This document shows positions 26,356 through 35,322 of a DNA stretch of 48,861 bases, one piece after another. The notes under the pieces are model-generated. The model had not been told where the DNA came from and did not search any database. It saw only the letters and a list, made by a program, of their open reading frames with translations. Each line of letters begins with the position of its first letter. The stretch's first letter is position 1. The stretch is from NCBI GenBank assembly GCA_947476295.1, contig CANJQC010000031.1, positions 1 through 48,861 of the forward strand. Reading direction: 5' to 3'. This DNA is from Planctomycetaceae bacterium. GTDB taxonomy: Bacteria > Planctomycetota > Planctomycetia > Planctomycetales > Planctomycetaceae. The translations under genes and the position numbers were made by a program.

Positions 26356-28431
26356 CTAAATGAATCGATCAATGAAGCGCGGGTCCAGGGGAATACCGCT
26401 GATTTCGATATCTGAGATCAGATCCGCAAACAAACTGGATTCAGAATTCATCATTTTCTTCCCAATCTCAGCCCAGCTGCGCTGCAACTCGGCGGATTCG
26501 GTGATTCCCTTCATTCGCAGTTCGGCTTCCTGATCCAAAACCTGCGCAACGCGGACGTATTCGGAATTCGAATCGTTCAACGTCAAGGCGTAGACCAGTG
26601 ATGCCAGTGAGTAACAGAGTTGGTCAAAGACGCCACCCTCATCTCCCAGAAGAAAGCTCTGATCGATGAAACTCTTCTGGTGTCGCGCGATGACGATCAG
26701 GATTCGACGTCCGAGAATACGATTTCGGCGCAAGGCTCTCCGGATCAAACGCTCCTTTTCCGGGAAGAGATTCTGGATACCCGCCAGTGATCCAGTCCAC
26801 GGGTTCAGCGAACCGAGGACAGTTCGGACGATGAACCAGCCGAATTTCGCTTTAACCAGCCAACCGAACCGGCCATTCACTTCGGCCATCCCAATAGGCT
26901 CAAGATATCTGGTGCGGATTCCACGCGTCATCGCATTGGGAGCACCGATATCTGCCAATACCGGATTGGGGCCCTCGTAGACCGTGGCAATCGTGAATTC
27001 GTGCATGTTCTCGCCGATGTAGTTCTCGATCAGAGGACTGGCATCAGCCAGCGATCCTTCACCGCCACGACGAATGGCTTGGCGACGCTCGTCTCGATGA
27101 ACCGATCGCCCGCCCTGAATCTGGTAGGCGTTGATCGCAGTCTGCAGCAAGGCCTTCGTCGCATAGACTTTCGCGATCATTCCCATCGTCTCGTCGCGTA
27201 CCCCGTTTGCTGCCAGACGAAAACAGACGTCCCCAAGCACGCGGCTGGCCAGGGCGTGACACGTGGCCCGTCCGATCCAGGCCTGAATGCGAGGTGCCTC
27301 CCCGATCGGCTTACCAAATGTGTTGCGGAACGCCGTCCAGCCGCCGGGCTTGCTTCGCCGCGTTAGCCCACCTGTGTCATCGGTGCTACTCGGGTCCAGA
27401 ATAATCTGAGCCAGAAGTCGAAAGATCTTGGCGGCACTGTTCACGCAGATGCCACCGCGCCCCTTCGCCAGCGAACTGAATGCCTGCGCCAGCCCCTTGC
27501 CCGGTGGTCCCAGTAGCCTGTCTGCCGGAACCTCAAAATTTGTCAATCGAAACCGCGCATTCCACAGGTAGTCGAATGCCGCCAATTGATTACGAACCAT
27601 ACGGAAGTGTTCGTTGTTCTCTCGGGGGATCTCGAAGATCAACATGCCGGAATCGCGACCCTTGGGAAGACCCTGGCCGTCAATTTTCAGAACTAGAACA
27701 CAGAGTCCTCCGTAGACAACATTAGTAATCGGCCATTTGACACCGGAGACGAAGTATTTGTCCCCATCTCGTCGAGCCGTCAGACTCAGTTTACTGGGGT
27801 CGGCACCGACACCGGGTTCGGTCAAACCAAAAGAACCCAGCAACTCACCCCGAGCCATTCGGGGGAGATACTCCTTTTTCTGCGCTTCCGTACCGAAATC
27901 CAAGAGCGGGGTGACAGGCCCGAGGAAATTATGAACTTCGAACAAGACCGCTAGGTCTGGATGCACGGCCGTCAACGCACGCAGCAACGGACCCAGATCG
28001 CCAAGTTTCGCACCTTTGCCCTCATATTGGGTGGGAATGGCCAAACCGAAGAAACCAATGCGTGCGAGCCCCGACAGCGTGTCGGTGTGAATCAACATCT
28101 TCTCGTGATCGAGCAATGTGCCTGCCTTCTTGCGTTTCAGCAGGAACTCTAGGCTGCCAGCCATCGTTTGAGCAACGTCCGGCGACGGACTAAATCGACC
28201 CGCGTCGAATTCCACCGCATTGGCGGTCCCGAACAGCGAAGTCAACGTAGGGGCTTCACCGGAGAACTGATTCTCTGCACTACGATCTGCATCATCCAAA
28301 GTCGCCAGCGCAGCCACTTCCTCCGCCGTTTTGCCAGCCTGCTTCAGAATCAACGAAATGGCATCCAATTGGGAGTTGGTCTGATTCTGAGAAAGGCCAA
28401 GCGAATTCCCACTTTTATCAATCTTCATCAT
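26356..28431 (-). CDS. Acyl-CoA dehydrogenase
   Basis: A 691-aa flavoprotein with the acyl-CoA dehydrogenase fold and an unusually long C-terminus. The N-terminal alpha domain is followed by the FAD motif region F-G-L-T-E-P-G-V-G-A-D (near residue 200). The C-terminal helical domain has the catalytic glutamate in T-V-Y-E-G-P-N and the Y-Q-I-Q-G-G-R motif. The extra roughly 150 residues after the YEGP motif contain hydrophobic helices and resemble the large ACAD9/VLCAD-like or FadE forms. It would introduce the first double bond in the degraded acyl-CoA. The frame is open to 28587, but the ATG at 28431 is preferred because the upstream residues look out of family. Confidence 0.92.
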   Translation of the reverse strand: MMKIDKSGNSLGLSQNQTNSQLDAISLILKQAGKTAEEVAALATLDDADRSAENQFSGEAPTLTSLFGTANAVEFDAGRFSPSPDVAQTMAGSLEFLLKRKKAGTLLDHEKMLIHTDTLSGLARIGFFGLAIPTQYEGKGAKLGDLGPLLRALTAVHPDLAVLFEVHNFLGPVTPLLDFGTEAQKKEYLPRMARGELLGSFGLTEPGVGADPSKLSLTARRDGDKYFVSGVKWPITNVVYGGLCVLVLKIDGQGLPKGRDSGMLIFEIPRENNEHFRMVRNQLAAFDYLWNARFRLTNFEVPADRLLGPPGKGLAQAFSSLAKGRGGICVNSAAKIFRLLAQIILDPSSTDDTGGLTRRSKPGGWTAFRNTFGKPIGEAPRIQAWIGRATCHALASRVLGDVCFRLAANGVRDETMGMIAKVYATKALLQTAINAYQIQGGRSVHRDERRQAIRRGGEGSLADASPLIENYIGENMHEFTIATVYEGPNPVLADIGAPNAMTRGIRTRYLEPIGMAEVNGRFGWLVKAKFGWFIVRTVLGSLNPWTGSLAGIQNLFPEKERLIRRALRRNRILGRRILIVIARHQKSFIDQSFLLGDEGGVFDQLCYSLASLVYALTLNDSNSEYVRVAQVLDQEAELRMKGITESAELQRSWAEIGKKMMNSESSLFADLISDIEISGIPLDPRFIDRFI

Positions 28432-28848
28432 TAACCTGCATGTCCGTCGGATAAAACTTTCGAGCAGAACTCGATGGAATAACAGACTTGCTGCAAAGCT
28501 GCGATTTGTGCAGCGAGTGCGAGTCCGAGAATGGAATTGAGTAATTGAACCCCACTGTGAGAAACGAAAACGCTCCACGAGGATCACGACTCGAATTGAC
28601 GTAAATGGTTATACGCGGCTAAAAGCAAAATTCTTGGCGTCATCTTCGATGATTTAATCGCTGCGTAAAAGGGTACTCAAACCAGAGGCGGCTGGAAACT
28701 GAGTTGATCGATCAGATCCAGCTGAGTCTGGAATGTCGGGATAGGCGAATGAAGACAGAAACGATCGTTCAGGAAACCAATTTTTCTCAACACTGCGTCC
28801 TGAGACTTCTTCGTACTACGCATTGCTTCATCTTTCAAGGTCGCTTCG
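28432..28848. other. Divergent intergenic region
   Basis: About 420 bases between the acyl-CoA dehydrogenase and the TPR metalloprotease, transcribed in opposite directions. It should carry both promoters. I see no convincing gene or strong repeat; the short frames on both strands have no family pattern. Confidence 0.5.
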
Positions 28849-31428
28849 ATGCTTCCACAGCCCTTTCGCAAATTCCTTCCAATATTGATTCTATGCTCGC
28901 TGAATTTACGAACAGGCAAAATGCAGGCCGCTGAGACAGTTGCCTCGTGTCAGGAGATGCTGCATGCAGGGCGATATGAGGAATGCCTGCGCGCGACGAC
29001 CGAGGCAATTGCTGGTCGCAGCTACGGCGAAGAATGGCCGATTCTGAAAACGGAAAGCGAACTGGCACTTGGAAAGTATCCGGAAACGCTTGAAACCATT
29101 GCTGCGGGGATCGAACGCTATTCATGGAGCGTCCGTCTGCGGTTGCTCGAATACAAATGTGCGCTAGCCAACGGAAAGCGAGATCAGGCCGCTGCGGCTC
29201 TTGTAGAAACTGAAAGACTCGTCAGTTCTGCATCGTGGCGTTACACCGATGCAGACGATCTTGTAGCGCTCGGCGAAATCGCATTGGCGCTTGGGGCCGA
29301 TGCGAAAGCCGTGCAGGAAGGATTCTTCGAACGCGCGCGGGAAAACTATCCGAATCGCCCCGATGGTTTTCTGGCCGCTGGTCGGCTCGCTCTGAAAAAA
29401 GGTGACGCCGCCTTCGCTGCGGAATTGCTCAGCACCGCCGAGAAGACGATGCCGGATCAGGCAGAGATTGCTTTCCTGCTTTCCGAATCATATCGCACGT
29501 CCGACCGCGAGCATGCTGCAGCGCTGCTGAAGAAGTCGCTGGAACTCAACACTCAGTACGCTCCTGCACTACTGCGAGTTGCTGAGCAGCAGATCGATGG
29601 TGAGGACTATCCCGGTGCGGAAAGGACACTGCAGCAATTACTGACTGTCAATCCAAACCTTCCGGAAGCACACAGCCTGCAGTCCGTGATCTGGCATCTT
29701 CGCAACGATGCTGCCGCTGCTGAAACGTCGCGCGCCGCAGCCCTGAAATTCTCGATCACCAATCCGGAAGTCGATCATCTGATTGGTCGTAAACTGTCGC
29801 AGAAGTATCGCTTCGCTGAAGGGGCTGGGTTTCAACGAAAGGCGCTCGAAGCCGATGTGGGATTCGTGGACGCCCGGATTCAGTTGGCTCAGGACCTGCT
29901 GCGTCTGGGGCAGGAAGACGAAGGATGGATGCAGGCGGAACAGGCGCATAAGGCCGACGGCTACAACACGACGCTGTTCAATCTGCTGCAGTTGAAGGAT
30001 TCGCTGGATCGATTCACTACCGTCACCAGTGAGCATTTTCAGGTTCGCATGGAGACTCAGGAAGCCGCTGTCTATGCCCCGCGCGTTGTGGAAATACTGG
30101 AACAGGCATGGACAGAGCTCACTGTGCGTTATGACTACACGCCGGAAGTTCCTGTGTACGTCGAAATTTATCCGCGCGTCGATGACTTTGCTGTCCGCAC
30201 GTTTGGGGTCCCGGATGTTGCGGGATTTCTGGGTGTCTGCTTTGGGAAAGTTGTAACAGCCAACAGCCCAGCGACGCGCAAAGAAAACCCCGGCAGTTGG
30301 GAATCTGTCCTGTGGCATGAGTTCTGTCACGTGATCACACTGCAAAAAACCAGTAACAGGATGCCACGCTGGTTGAGCGAAGGAATTTCCGTCTTCGAAG
30401 AACGGCGTACGGATTCTCGCTGGGGACAGCACATGAATCCCGAATTCCGGGACCGAGTCTTGGTCGGCAAAATCACGCCCGTCGCTGAGCTCAGCAATGC
30501 GTTCCTGACGGCGACGACCGGTGAAGATCTGAATTTTTCTTACTACGAATCATCTATGCTGGTGGAACATTTGGTCACTCGTCATGGACTGCCTGCGTTG
30601 AATGCGATCCTGAAAGATTTAAACGATGGCGTTCAGATCAATGACGCGCTGGATCGGCATACCAAAGGACTGGATGAGCTTGAAGAATCGTTTGCAGCGT
30701 ACCTGAACGAGCAGGCAATGGCGTACGCCGACGGAGTTGAGTTCGCGACGGATGAACTTGCCGAAGCGGCACCGACAGAACCGGATGCCGTCAAAGCATT
30801 TCTTAACGAGCATCCTCAGAATTTTTCAGCCATGCTTCTGTATGCGTCACTGATGATGAAAGCTGACCAGCTTGACGAAGCCGAAACTGAATTGAAGAAA
30901 CTGATTGTACTCGTACCACAGGACGACAACATCAACGGTCCTCGGCGTTTACTGGCAGACGTCTATAAGCGTCGCAGTCAGACAGAGCTGGAGATACAAA
31001 CCTTGACCGAACACCTGCAGTATTCAGCCGATGACCTTGAAGCTGCGCTGCGACTTCAGGAACTCTGCGCACAGCAGCAGCAGCAGCAGCAACCGGATCG
31101 TGTCGTTGAAGTTGGCAGAACAATCTTTGCGATCGATCCGTTCCAGTCAGCTGCTTTAATGCGCACGGCAGCTGCAGCTGAAGCCACCGGGCAAATCAAC
31201 GTCGCCGTAGGTACTCTCAAGAGTCTACTGCAGGTTCAAAAAGACGATGCCGCACGCCTGCATTTCCGGATTGCCACACTGCTGAAACTGACCGACGTCG
31301 AATCTGCCCGCCGTCACGTCCTGCTGTCACTGGCTCAGGCACCCCGCTATCGAGACGCTCATAAGCTGCTGCTGGAACTGGTGTCGGAAGCGCCGGAAGA
31401 GCCACCGCCCCAAAAACCCGCCGAGTGA
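28849..31428 (+). CDS. Exported TPR protein with peptidase MA-like gluzincin domain
   Basis: An 859-aa protein with a signal-like N-terminus (residues 9-30). Multiple TPR-like repeats fill residues about 30-370 and again 640-850. In between is a zinc-metalloprotease core: H490-E491-F492-C493-H494 forms HExxH, and E511 in W-L-S-E-G is the probable third ligand, as in the peptidase MA family. A stretch of seven glutamines is at residues 742-748. Proteins of this kind are probably periplasmic; the substrate is unknown. An alternative start is M25 at 28921. A hairpin element begins only 4 nt after the stop. Confidence 0.85.
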   Translation: MLPQPFRKFLPILILCSLNLRTGKMQAAETVASCQEMLHAGRYEECLRATTEAIAGRSYGEEWPILKTESELALGKYPETLETIAAGIERYSWSVRLRLLEYKCALANGKRDQAAAALVETERLVSSASWRYTDADDLVALGEIALALGADAKAVQEGFFERARENYPNRPDGFLAAGRLALKKGDAAFAAELLSTAEKTMPDQAEIAFLLSESYRTSDREHAAALLKKSLELNTQYAPALLRVAEQQIDGEDYPGAERTLQQLLTVNPNLPEAHSLQSVIWHLRNDAAAAETSRAAALKFSITNPEVDHLIGRKLSQKYRFAEGAGFQRKALEADVGFVDARIQLAQDLLRLGQEDEGWMQAEQAHKADGYNTTLFNLLQLKDSLDRFTTVTSEHFQVRMETQEAAVYAPRVVEILEQAWTELTVRYDYTPEVPVYVEIYPRVDDFAVRTFGVPDVAGFLGVCFGKVVTANSPATRKENPGSWESVLWHEFCHVITLQKTSNRMPRWLSEGISVFEERRTDSRWGQHMNPEFRDRVLVGKITPVAELSNAFLTATTGEDLNFSYYESSMLVEHLVTRHGLPALNAILKDLNDGVQINDALDRHTKGLDELEESFAAYLNEQAMAYADGVEFATDELAEAAPTEPDAVKAFLNEHPQNFSAMLLYASLMMKADQLDEAETELKKLIVLVPQDDNINGPRRLLADVYKRRSQTELEIQTLTEHLQYSADDLEAALRLQELCAQQQQQQQPDRVVEVGRTIFAIDPFQSAALMRTAAAAEATGQINVAVGTLKSLLQVQKDDAARLHFRIATLLKLTDVESARRHVLLSLAQAPRYRDAHKLLLELVSEAPEEPPPQKPAE

Positions 31429-31431
31429 TTT

Positions 31432-31490
31432 ACAACCGAATGCAAGAGAAAACTCCATTTGCATTCATTCGGTTGTCCCCATTCGGTTGT
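31432..31490. repeat. Hairpin and tandem ATTCGGTTGT element
   Basis: The arm ACAACCGAATGCAA (31432-31445) pairs with TTGCATTCATTCGGTTGT (31459-31476) with a small bulge. The unit ATTCGGTTGT is then repeated after CCCC, ending at 31490. A sister copy with ATTCGCTTGT units is at 8196-8220, with its inverted arm at 8319-8328. Both lie just downstream of a gene, so they may serve as 3' end signals or mobile repeats. Confidence 0.65.
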
Positions 31491-31534
31491 GCAACAATCA
31501 CGATCCGGCTGGAGTGCTTCAGTTTACGATTTCG

Positions 31535-32407
31535 TCATTCTGTTGCATCTGCCGCAAGATGCGTCACGAACCACGCAACCATTTCTTCGGTGGATTTCTT
31601 TGCGTCGTCGCCCTGGAACCCATGTCCGGCACCTTTGAATTCAATCAATTGGCTTTTCACCTTTGCCTGTTCAAACGCTGCCTGAATGTTTCGGCTGTGT
31701 TCCACTGGCACAAGGTCGTCCTTGTCTCCCGCCAGCAGTAGTGTTGGAGCGTCATCGGAAGTGACGTGTAGCAATGGAGAATCAGCTTCTGCGGTCTTCG
31801 AATCGATATCTAGGGCTGGGAATTTAGCGTACGCCGGCAATCGATCCGGAGCATCTTTTGCCATGATTCGCAAATCGGTGGGAGCCACGTATGCCACCAC
31901 CGCGTTCACTCGATCGCTCACTTTGTCAACCGGATCTTTTGCATTGGGATCACCGTCGTCCGACGCAGTGCCGAGCATCAGCGATAAATGACCACCGGCG
32001 CTCATTCCGTAAACTCCAATTCGGCTCGGATCGATCTTGAATTTCTCGGCGTTCATGCGGATGAAACGCACACTGTGTCGCACGTCAGAAACGGCTTCGG
32101 CAATACTAAATTTCGGACTGCTGCCGTGCCGCACAGCAAACACAGTGAATCCTTTGTCAGTCAGAGATCGAAATGCAGACTGCGACTTTTCCGGCGGCGT
32201 CCAGTTCGAGTACCAACCGCCACTGACCATGAACAGCACGGCGGCTCCGTTCGCGTTTTCGGTCGGAGTAAACACATCACATGTCATTGCCAGGCCCAGC
32301 TTGTGACCGTAGACGACATCCGGTGTGATCGTGACGTCCGCTTGAGCCGATTGCGTCGTTAACGAGACAACCACTATCAGCAGAAGCGTTTGAATCTGGA
32401 TTGGCAT
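31535..32407 (-). CDS. Exported alpha/beta hydrolase (BD-FAE/esterase type)
   Basis: A 290-aa protein with a hydrophobic signal sequence (residues 6-24). The alpha/beta-hydrolase core has S136 as nucleophile in G-M-S-A-G-G-H. The acid is probably an aspartate in L-A-G-D-K-D-D-L-V-P, and the base His is in G-A-G-H-G-F. An oxyanion V-S-G-G-W region precedes them. The pattern matches carboxylesterase/BD-FAE-like enzymes common in planctomycetes, which often remove acetyl or other ester groups from polysaccharides; the substrate is inferred only. It converges with the metalloprotease gene. Confidence 0.9.
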   Translation of the reverse strand: MPIQIQTLLLIVVVSLTTQSAQADVTITPDVVYGHKLGLAMTCDVFTPTENANGAAVLFMVSGGWYSNWTPPEKSQSAFRSLTDKGFTVFAVRHGSSPKFSIAEAVSDVRHSVRFIRMNAEKFKIDPSRIGVYGMSAGGHLSLMLGTASDDGDPNAKDPVDKVSDRVNAVVAYVAPTDLRIMAKDAPDRLPAYAKFPALDIDSKTAEADSPLLHVTSDDAPTLLLAGDKDDLVPVEHSRNIQAAFEQAKVKSQLIEFKGAGHGFQGDDAKKSTEEMVAWFVTHLAADATE

Positions 32408-32514
32408 TGCATTTAACTTTCAATAAATTTGGAAGACAACACTCGTCTGGCTGTACCGGTGGGATGACACCCACCGCTCGATGCAGAAATCTGGATTTTC
32501 GCAATACCTGACGA

Positions 32515-33429
32515 CTATTGCCGTATAAATACAGTTCTTGGTTGCAGACGCAGGTCCGGTGTGACGATGGCAATTGCCAGCAGTTCACTGAAACCGTTCG
32601 CTGTCAAAGCGACCTGCTCGTCGGCGAACAGTGCATGATCGGATCGCAGTCGGTCTTCTGCGATGGAAAGAATTCGACCGCACAACAAATTGGCGACGTC
32701 GTCGGATGAACAGTCATACTTTGGCAAGTGTATCACAATGCTGACGGCAGGGCACAGTGACTTTTCAATCGTGCTCAGTGTCAGATCAGCCGCAGAAATT
32801 GCTTCGCCGCTGGAGAACGCTCCGACTCGCGTTCTTTCCAGACGACACATCAGTCCGCCGCAACCCAAATCTCTGCCAAGGTCACGAGCGATCGAACGAA
32901 TGTATGTGCCGGAACCGCAAATGATTTCCAATTCCAGTCTGGGCCATTCGTAGCTCAGCACCTGCATGGAATGAATTTCCACATTCTTCGCGGCCAGTTC
33001 GACTGCCGCGCCGCGCCGCGCTAGATCGTAGGCACGCTGGCCGTCCACATGCACCGCAGAAAAAATGGGCGGCACCTGAGACACGACGCCGATCATTGAT
33101 TGAAGTCGCGCATTGATCATTTTGACAGTCGGCAGTTCGGACGGCGCAGGCAGTCGCTCAACCTGCCCAGTGCTGTCGTCTGTATCACTTGTCTGCCCCA
33201 GCACAAATTCCGCAATGTATGTCTTCGCCCCGTCCTGCAGCATCGTTATCAGTCGAGTCGCCGGACCGATGCCGATCAGCAGCACGCCCGTCGCCATCGG
33301 ATCCAATGTCCCCGCATGGCCGCATTTCGTCGGTCGAATCAGTCGCTGCACAGAATTTACAACATCCCGCGACGTAATTCCGGCTGGCTTGTAGACGTTG
33401 AGGACACCGAAAAGGTTTTGGTCGGCCAT
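32515..33429 (-). CDS. truB: tRNA pseudouridine(55) synthase TruB
   Basis: A 304-aa TruB. The catalytic aspartate is D43 in K-C-G-H-A-G-T-L-D-P-M-A-T-G. N-V-Y-K-P-A-G-I-T-S lies at the N-terminus, and G-S-G-T-Y-I-R-S-I-A-R-D-L-G is in the core. It isomerises U55 in the T loop of tRNAs. The frame continues to 33489, overlapping the sigma factor gene; the ATG at 33429 gives the family N-terminus. It lies 46 nt after the sigma gene on the same strand. In many bacteria truB sits with rbfA and infB, which are absent here. Confidence 0.96.
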   Translation of the reverse strand: MADQNLFGVLNVYKPAGITSRDVVNSVQRLIRPTKCGHAGTLDPMATGVLLIGIGPATRLITMLQDGAKTYIAEFVLGQTSDTDDSTGQVERLPAPSELPTVKMINARLQSMIGVVSQVPPIFSAVHVDGQRAYDLARRGAAVELAAKNVEIHSMQVLSYEWPRLELEIICGSGTYIRSIARDLGRDLGCGGLMCRLERTRVGAFSSGEAISAADLTLSTIEKSLCPAVSIVIHLPKYDCSSDDVANLLCGRILSIAEDRLRSDHALFADEQVALTANGFSELLAIAIVTPDLRLQPRTVFIRQ

Positions 33430-33475
33430 ATTGTTGTTTCCGCAGCGTATCCATCCTGCATGCGAACGGTCGTCT

Positions 33476-34117
33476 CTATTCCAGCCCAAGCTCCGATAGA
33501 GTGCTGTTCTGGATTTTAGCCAACTTAGCGGAATCTTTAAGCTTCGTCACCACGAAAAACTTATGATTCGCCACGGCCTGCTCAGTTGTGTTCAGTCTCA
33601 CAGCAACGTCCTTATTTGCCCAGCCAAGGACAAAGATGAGTTCCACGCATTGCAGTCGCTCCCACGCTCCGTTGACTTTGAAGTCCTGAATCAGGTCCCG
33701 CAGACACGCTTCAATCACTGTTGATTCTGCTTTGGACTTTTCGCTGCTGCGCATAATGCTTGAGGCCGCTCGACCTGGCCCCGTCAAATCCCGCGCGGCA
33801 CCGTCTTTAGATTCTGACGTCAACAACGGCAACACCGGACGACGACCGGAACGACGCATGAAATCGATGAGCTTATGCGCGGCGATGGAAAACAACCAGG
33901 ACTCCATCGGAGTCCGATCATCGTAGTTCGGCAACGCCTTGAGAAATCCGAGAAACGTTTCCTGCACAATGTCTTCCGCAGCGGATCGGTCCTGCAGTCG
34001 AGTCCGTGCGAATGCCAGCAGGCGACCTTCGTATAGATCGATGCACTGCTGCCACGCATCCGCTTCACCGGCGCGGATGCGTTCAACCAATTGTCGGTCG
34101 GCTTCACTGGCTACCAT
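33476..34117 (-). CDS. ECF-like RNA polymerase sigma factor
   Basis: A 213-aa sigma-70 family protein with region 2 (residues about 25-90: A-E-D-I-V-Q-E-T-F-L-G-F and a W-L-F-S-I-A-A-H-K motif) and region 4 (about 150-200), joined by a linker of some 60 residues. The arrangement is of the extracytoplasmic-function group. The ATG overlaps the end of the rhomboid gene by 7 nt (ATGGTAG), so the two are translationally coupled. No anti-sigma factor is seen. The target promoters are unknown. Confidence 0.85.
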   Translation of the reverse strand: MVASEADRQLVERIRAGEADAWQQCIDLYEGRLLAFARTRLQDRSAAEDIVQETFLGFLKALPNYDDRTPMESWLFSIAAHKLIDFMRRSGRRPVLPLLTSESKDGAARDLTGPGRAASSIMRSSEKSKAESTVIEACLRDLIQDFKVNGAWERLQCVELIFVLGWANKDVAVRLNTTEQAVANHKFFVVTKLKDSAKLAKIQNSTLSELGLE

Positions 34118-35322
34118 TCTGGTTCCTCATCCTGAACTCCGCTGCGAACCTGTTCCTTCGCCGCCCGTACAATTTTCTTAGCCAAAGTTTGAAGTTGTTC
34201 GTTGACTGCGGCCAGCGAGAGCCCTTTCAGCGTCTGGAGTGCGGCATGCGGGCGTCTCAGCTGAGACAACAGCAGTTGCGCCATCCGAATGCGTGCCCAA
34301 GCATTGTCTTCCGGATACAGGTCAATGTATTCCTGCAGCCAGATCTCAGCATCGTCGAACGCCTGAGCCTGCAACAATCCCATCGCAAGTCTTTTCATAC
34401 GAGCTTCATCAGGACAAATGTCTGTCTCACGCAGTCGCATGGTCATCAATTCGTCGGCAGCGGTTAGAACATCGCCGCTGTCGATCAATGCATTCACCTG
34501 CTTCATCGCGCTGGAGGTTTTTCGGATACGGATTGCAGGCGATGCGTCCGTGACATTTACGTCGGTGCCTGTCGGCAGCGGCAGTTCACCGTAGACTTTT
34601 CCGGTGATCGATGGAGATCCCAACGCCCAGTTTTCTTCTGCAAAGCGACCATATTTTCCGCTGAGGACCGAGAATAAATCCCACTTCTCGCAATCTACCC
34701 ACCCCTTCCTGAGGAATACCACACCGACCGCGAATCCAATGACGCAACCGACCATGTGTAATCCCGATGATCCCATTTCAAACTTTGACAACAGCAACTC
34801 CAGAATATTGAGCGCCAGATACCAGAGTGAATAGACCATGATCGTCACATGAAATGACACCACGCGGTACACCAGAAAACCGACAATATGCATTTCATTC
34901 TTAGGTGCCCACACAAGACTGATGGCCATGAGTGAGAAGATGACACCGGAAGCCCCGAGACAACGACCATCCGTGCGATGCACAGTCAGCAAATCTACAC
35001 TCGCCCCCCAGGCTGCCGCCATCGCAAGGTACAGCGGAATAAACACGCGCCAGCCGAGTTTGCCTTCAACAACCAGTCCAAACCCCCACAGAAAGAACAT
35101 ATTGCCGATCAGGTGCATAAATCCGCCGTGAGCAAACGCCGCAGGAATCCATTCCAGCGGATTCAGTCCCTCACCATATTGCAGCAACCACGGTTCCAGC
35201 AGCCGTTCATTGGTGGCACAGCCCGTAGCCACAAAACAAATCGTGTTCACCACAATCAGTCCGATCGTGGCATATGGAAAGTGATACAGCGGTGCGTCGG
35301 TGTTGATCGGAATCAGCGGCAT
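34111..35322 (-). CDS. Rhomboid family intramembrane serine protease with cytoplasmic TPR-like tail
   Basis: A 403-aa protein. The first 200 residues contain about six membrane helices. They hold the H70-x-x-x-N74 motif (M-H-L-I-G-N-M), the nucleophile S125 in G-A-S-G and the histidine H189 in G-L-H-M-V-G. This supports an active rhomboid that cleaves membrane-anchored substrates within the bilayer. Residues about 210-400 form a soluble helical tail with TPR-like units, probably on the cytoplasmic side. It is the first gene of the rhomboid-sigma-truB series and overlaps the sigma gene by 7 nt. Confidence 0.9.
   Translation of the reverse strand: MPLIPINTDAPLYHFPYATIGLIVVNTICFVATGCATNERLLEPWLLQYGEGLNPLEWIPAAFAHGGFMHLIGNMFFLWGFGLVVEGKLGWRVFIPLYLAMAAAWGASVDLLTVHRTDGRCLGASGVIFSLMAISLVWAPKNEMHIVGFLVYRVVSFHVTIMVYSLWYLALNILELLLSKFEMGSSGLHMVGCVIGFAVGVVFLRKGWVDCEKWDLFSVLSGKYGRFAEENWALGSPSITGKVYGELPLPTGTDVNVTDASPAIRIRKTSSAMKQVNALIDSGDVLTAADELMTMRLRETDICPDEARMKRLAMGLLQAQAFDDAEIWLQEYIDLYPEDNAWARIRMAQLLLSQLRRPHAALQTLKGLSLAAVNEQLQTLAKKIVRAAKEQVRSGVQDEEPEW

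Noticed and set aside
29638-30432. 264-codon minus-strand frame
   Set aside because: It is antisense to the TPR metalloprotease, which has clear catalytic motifs on the plus strand.
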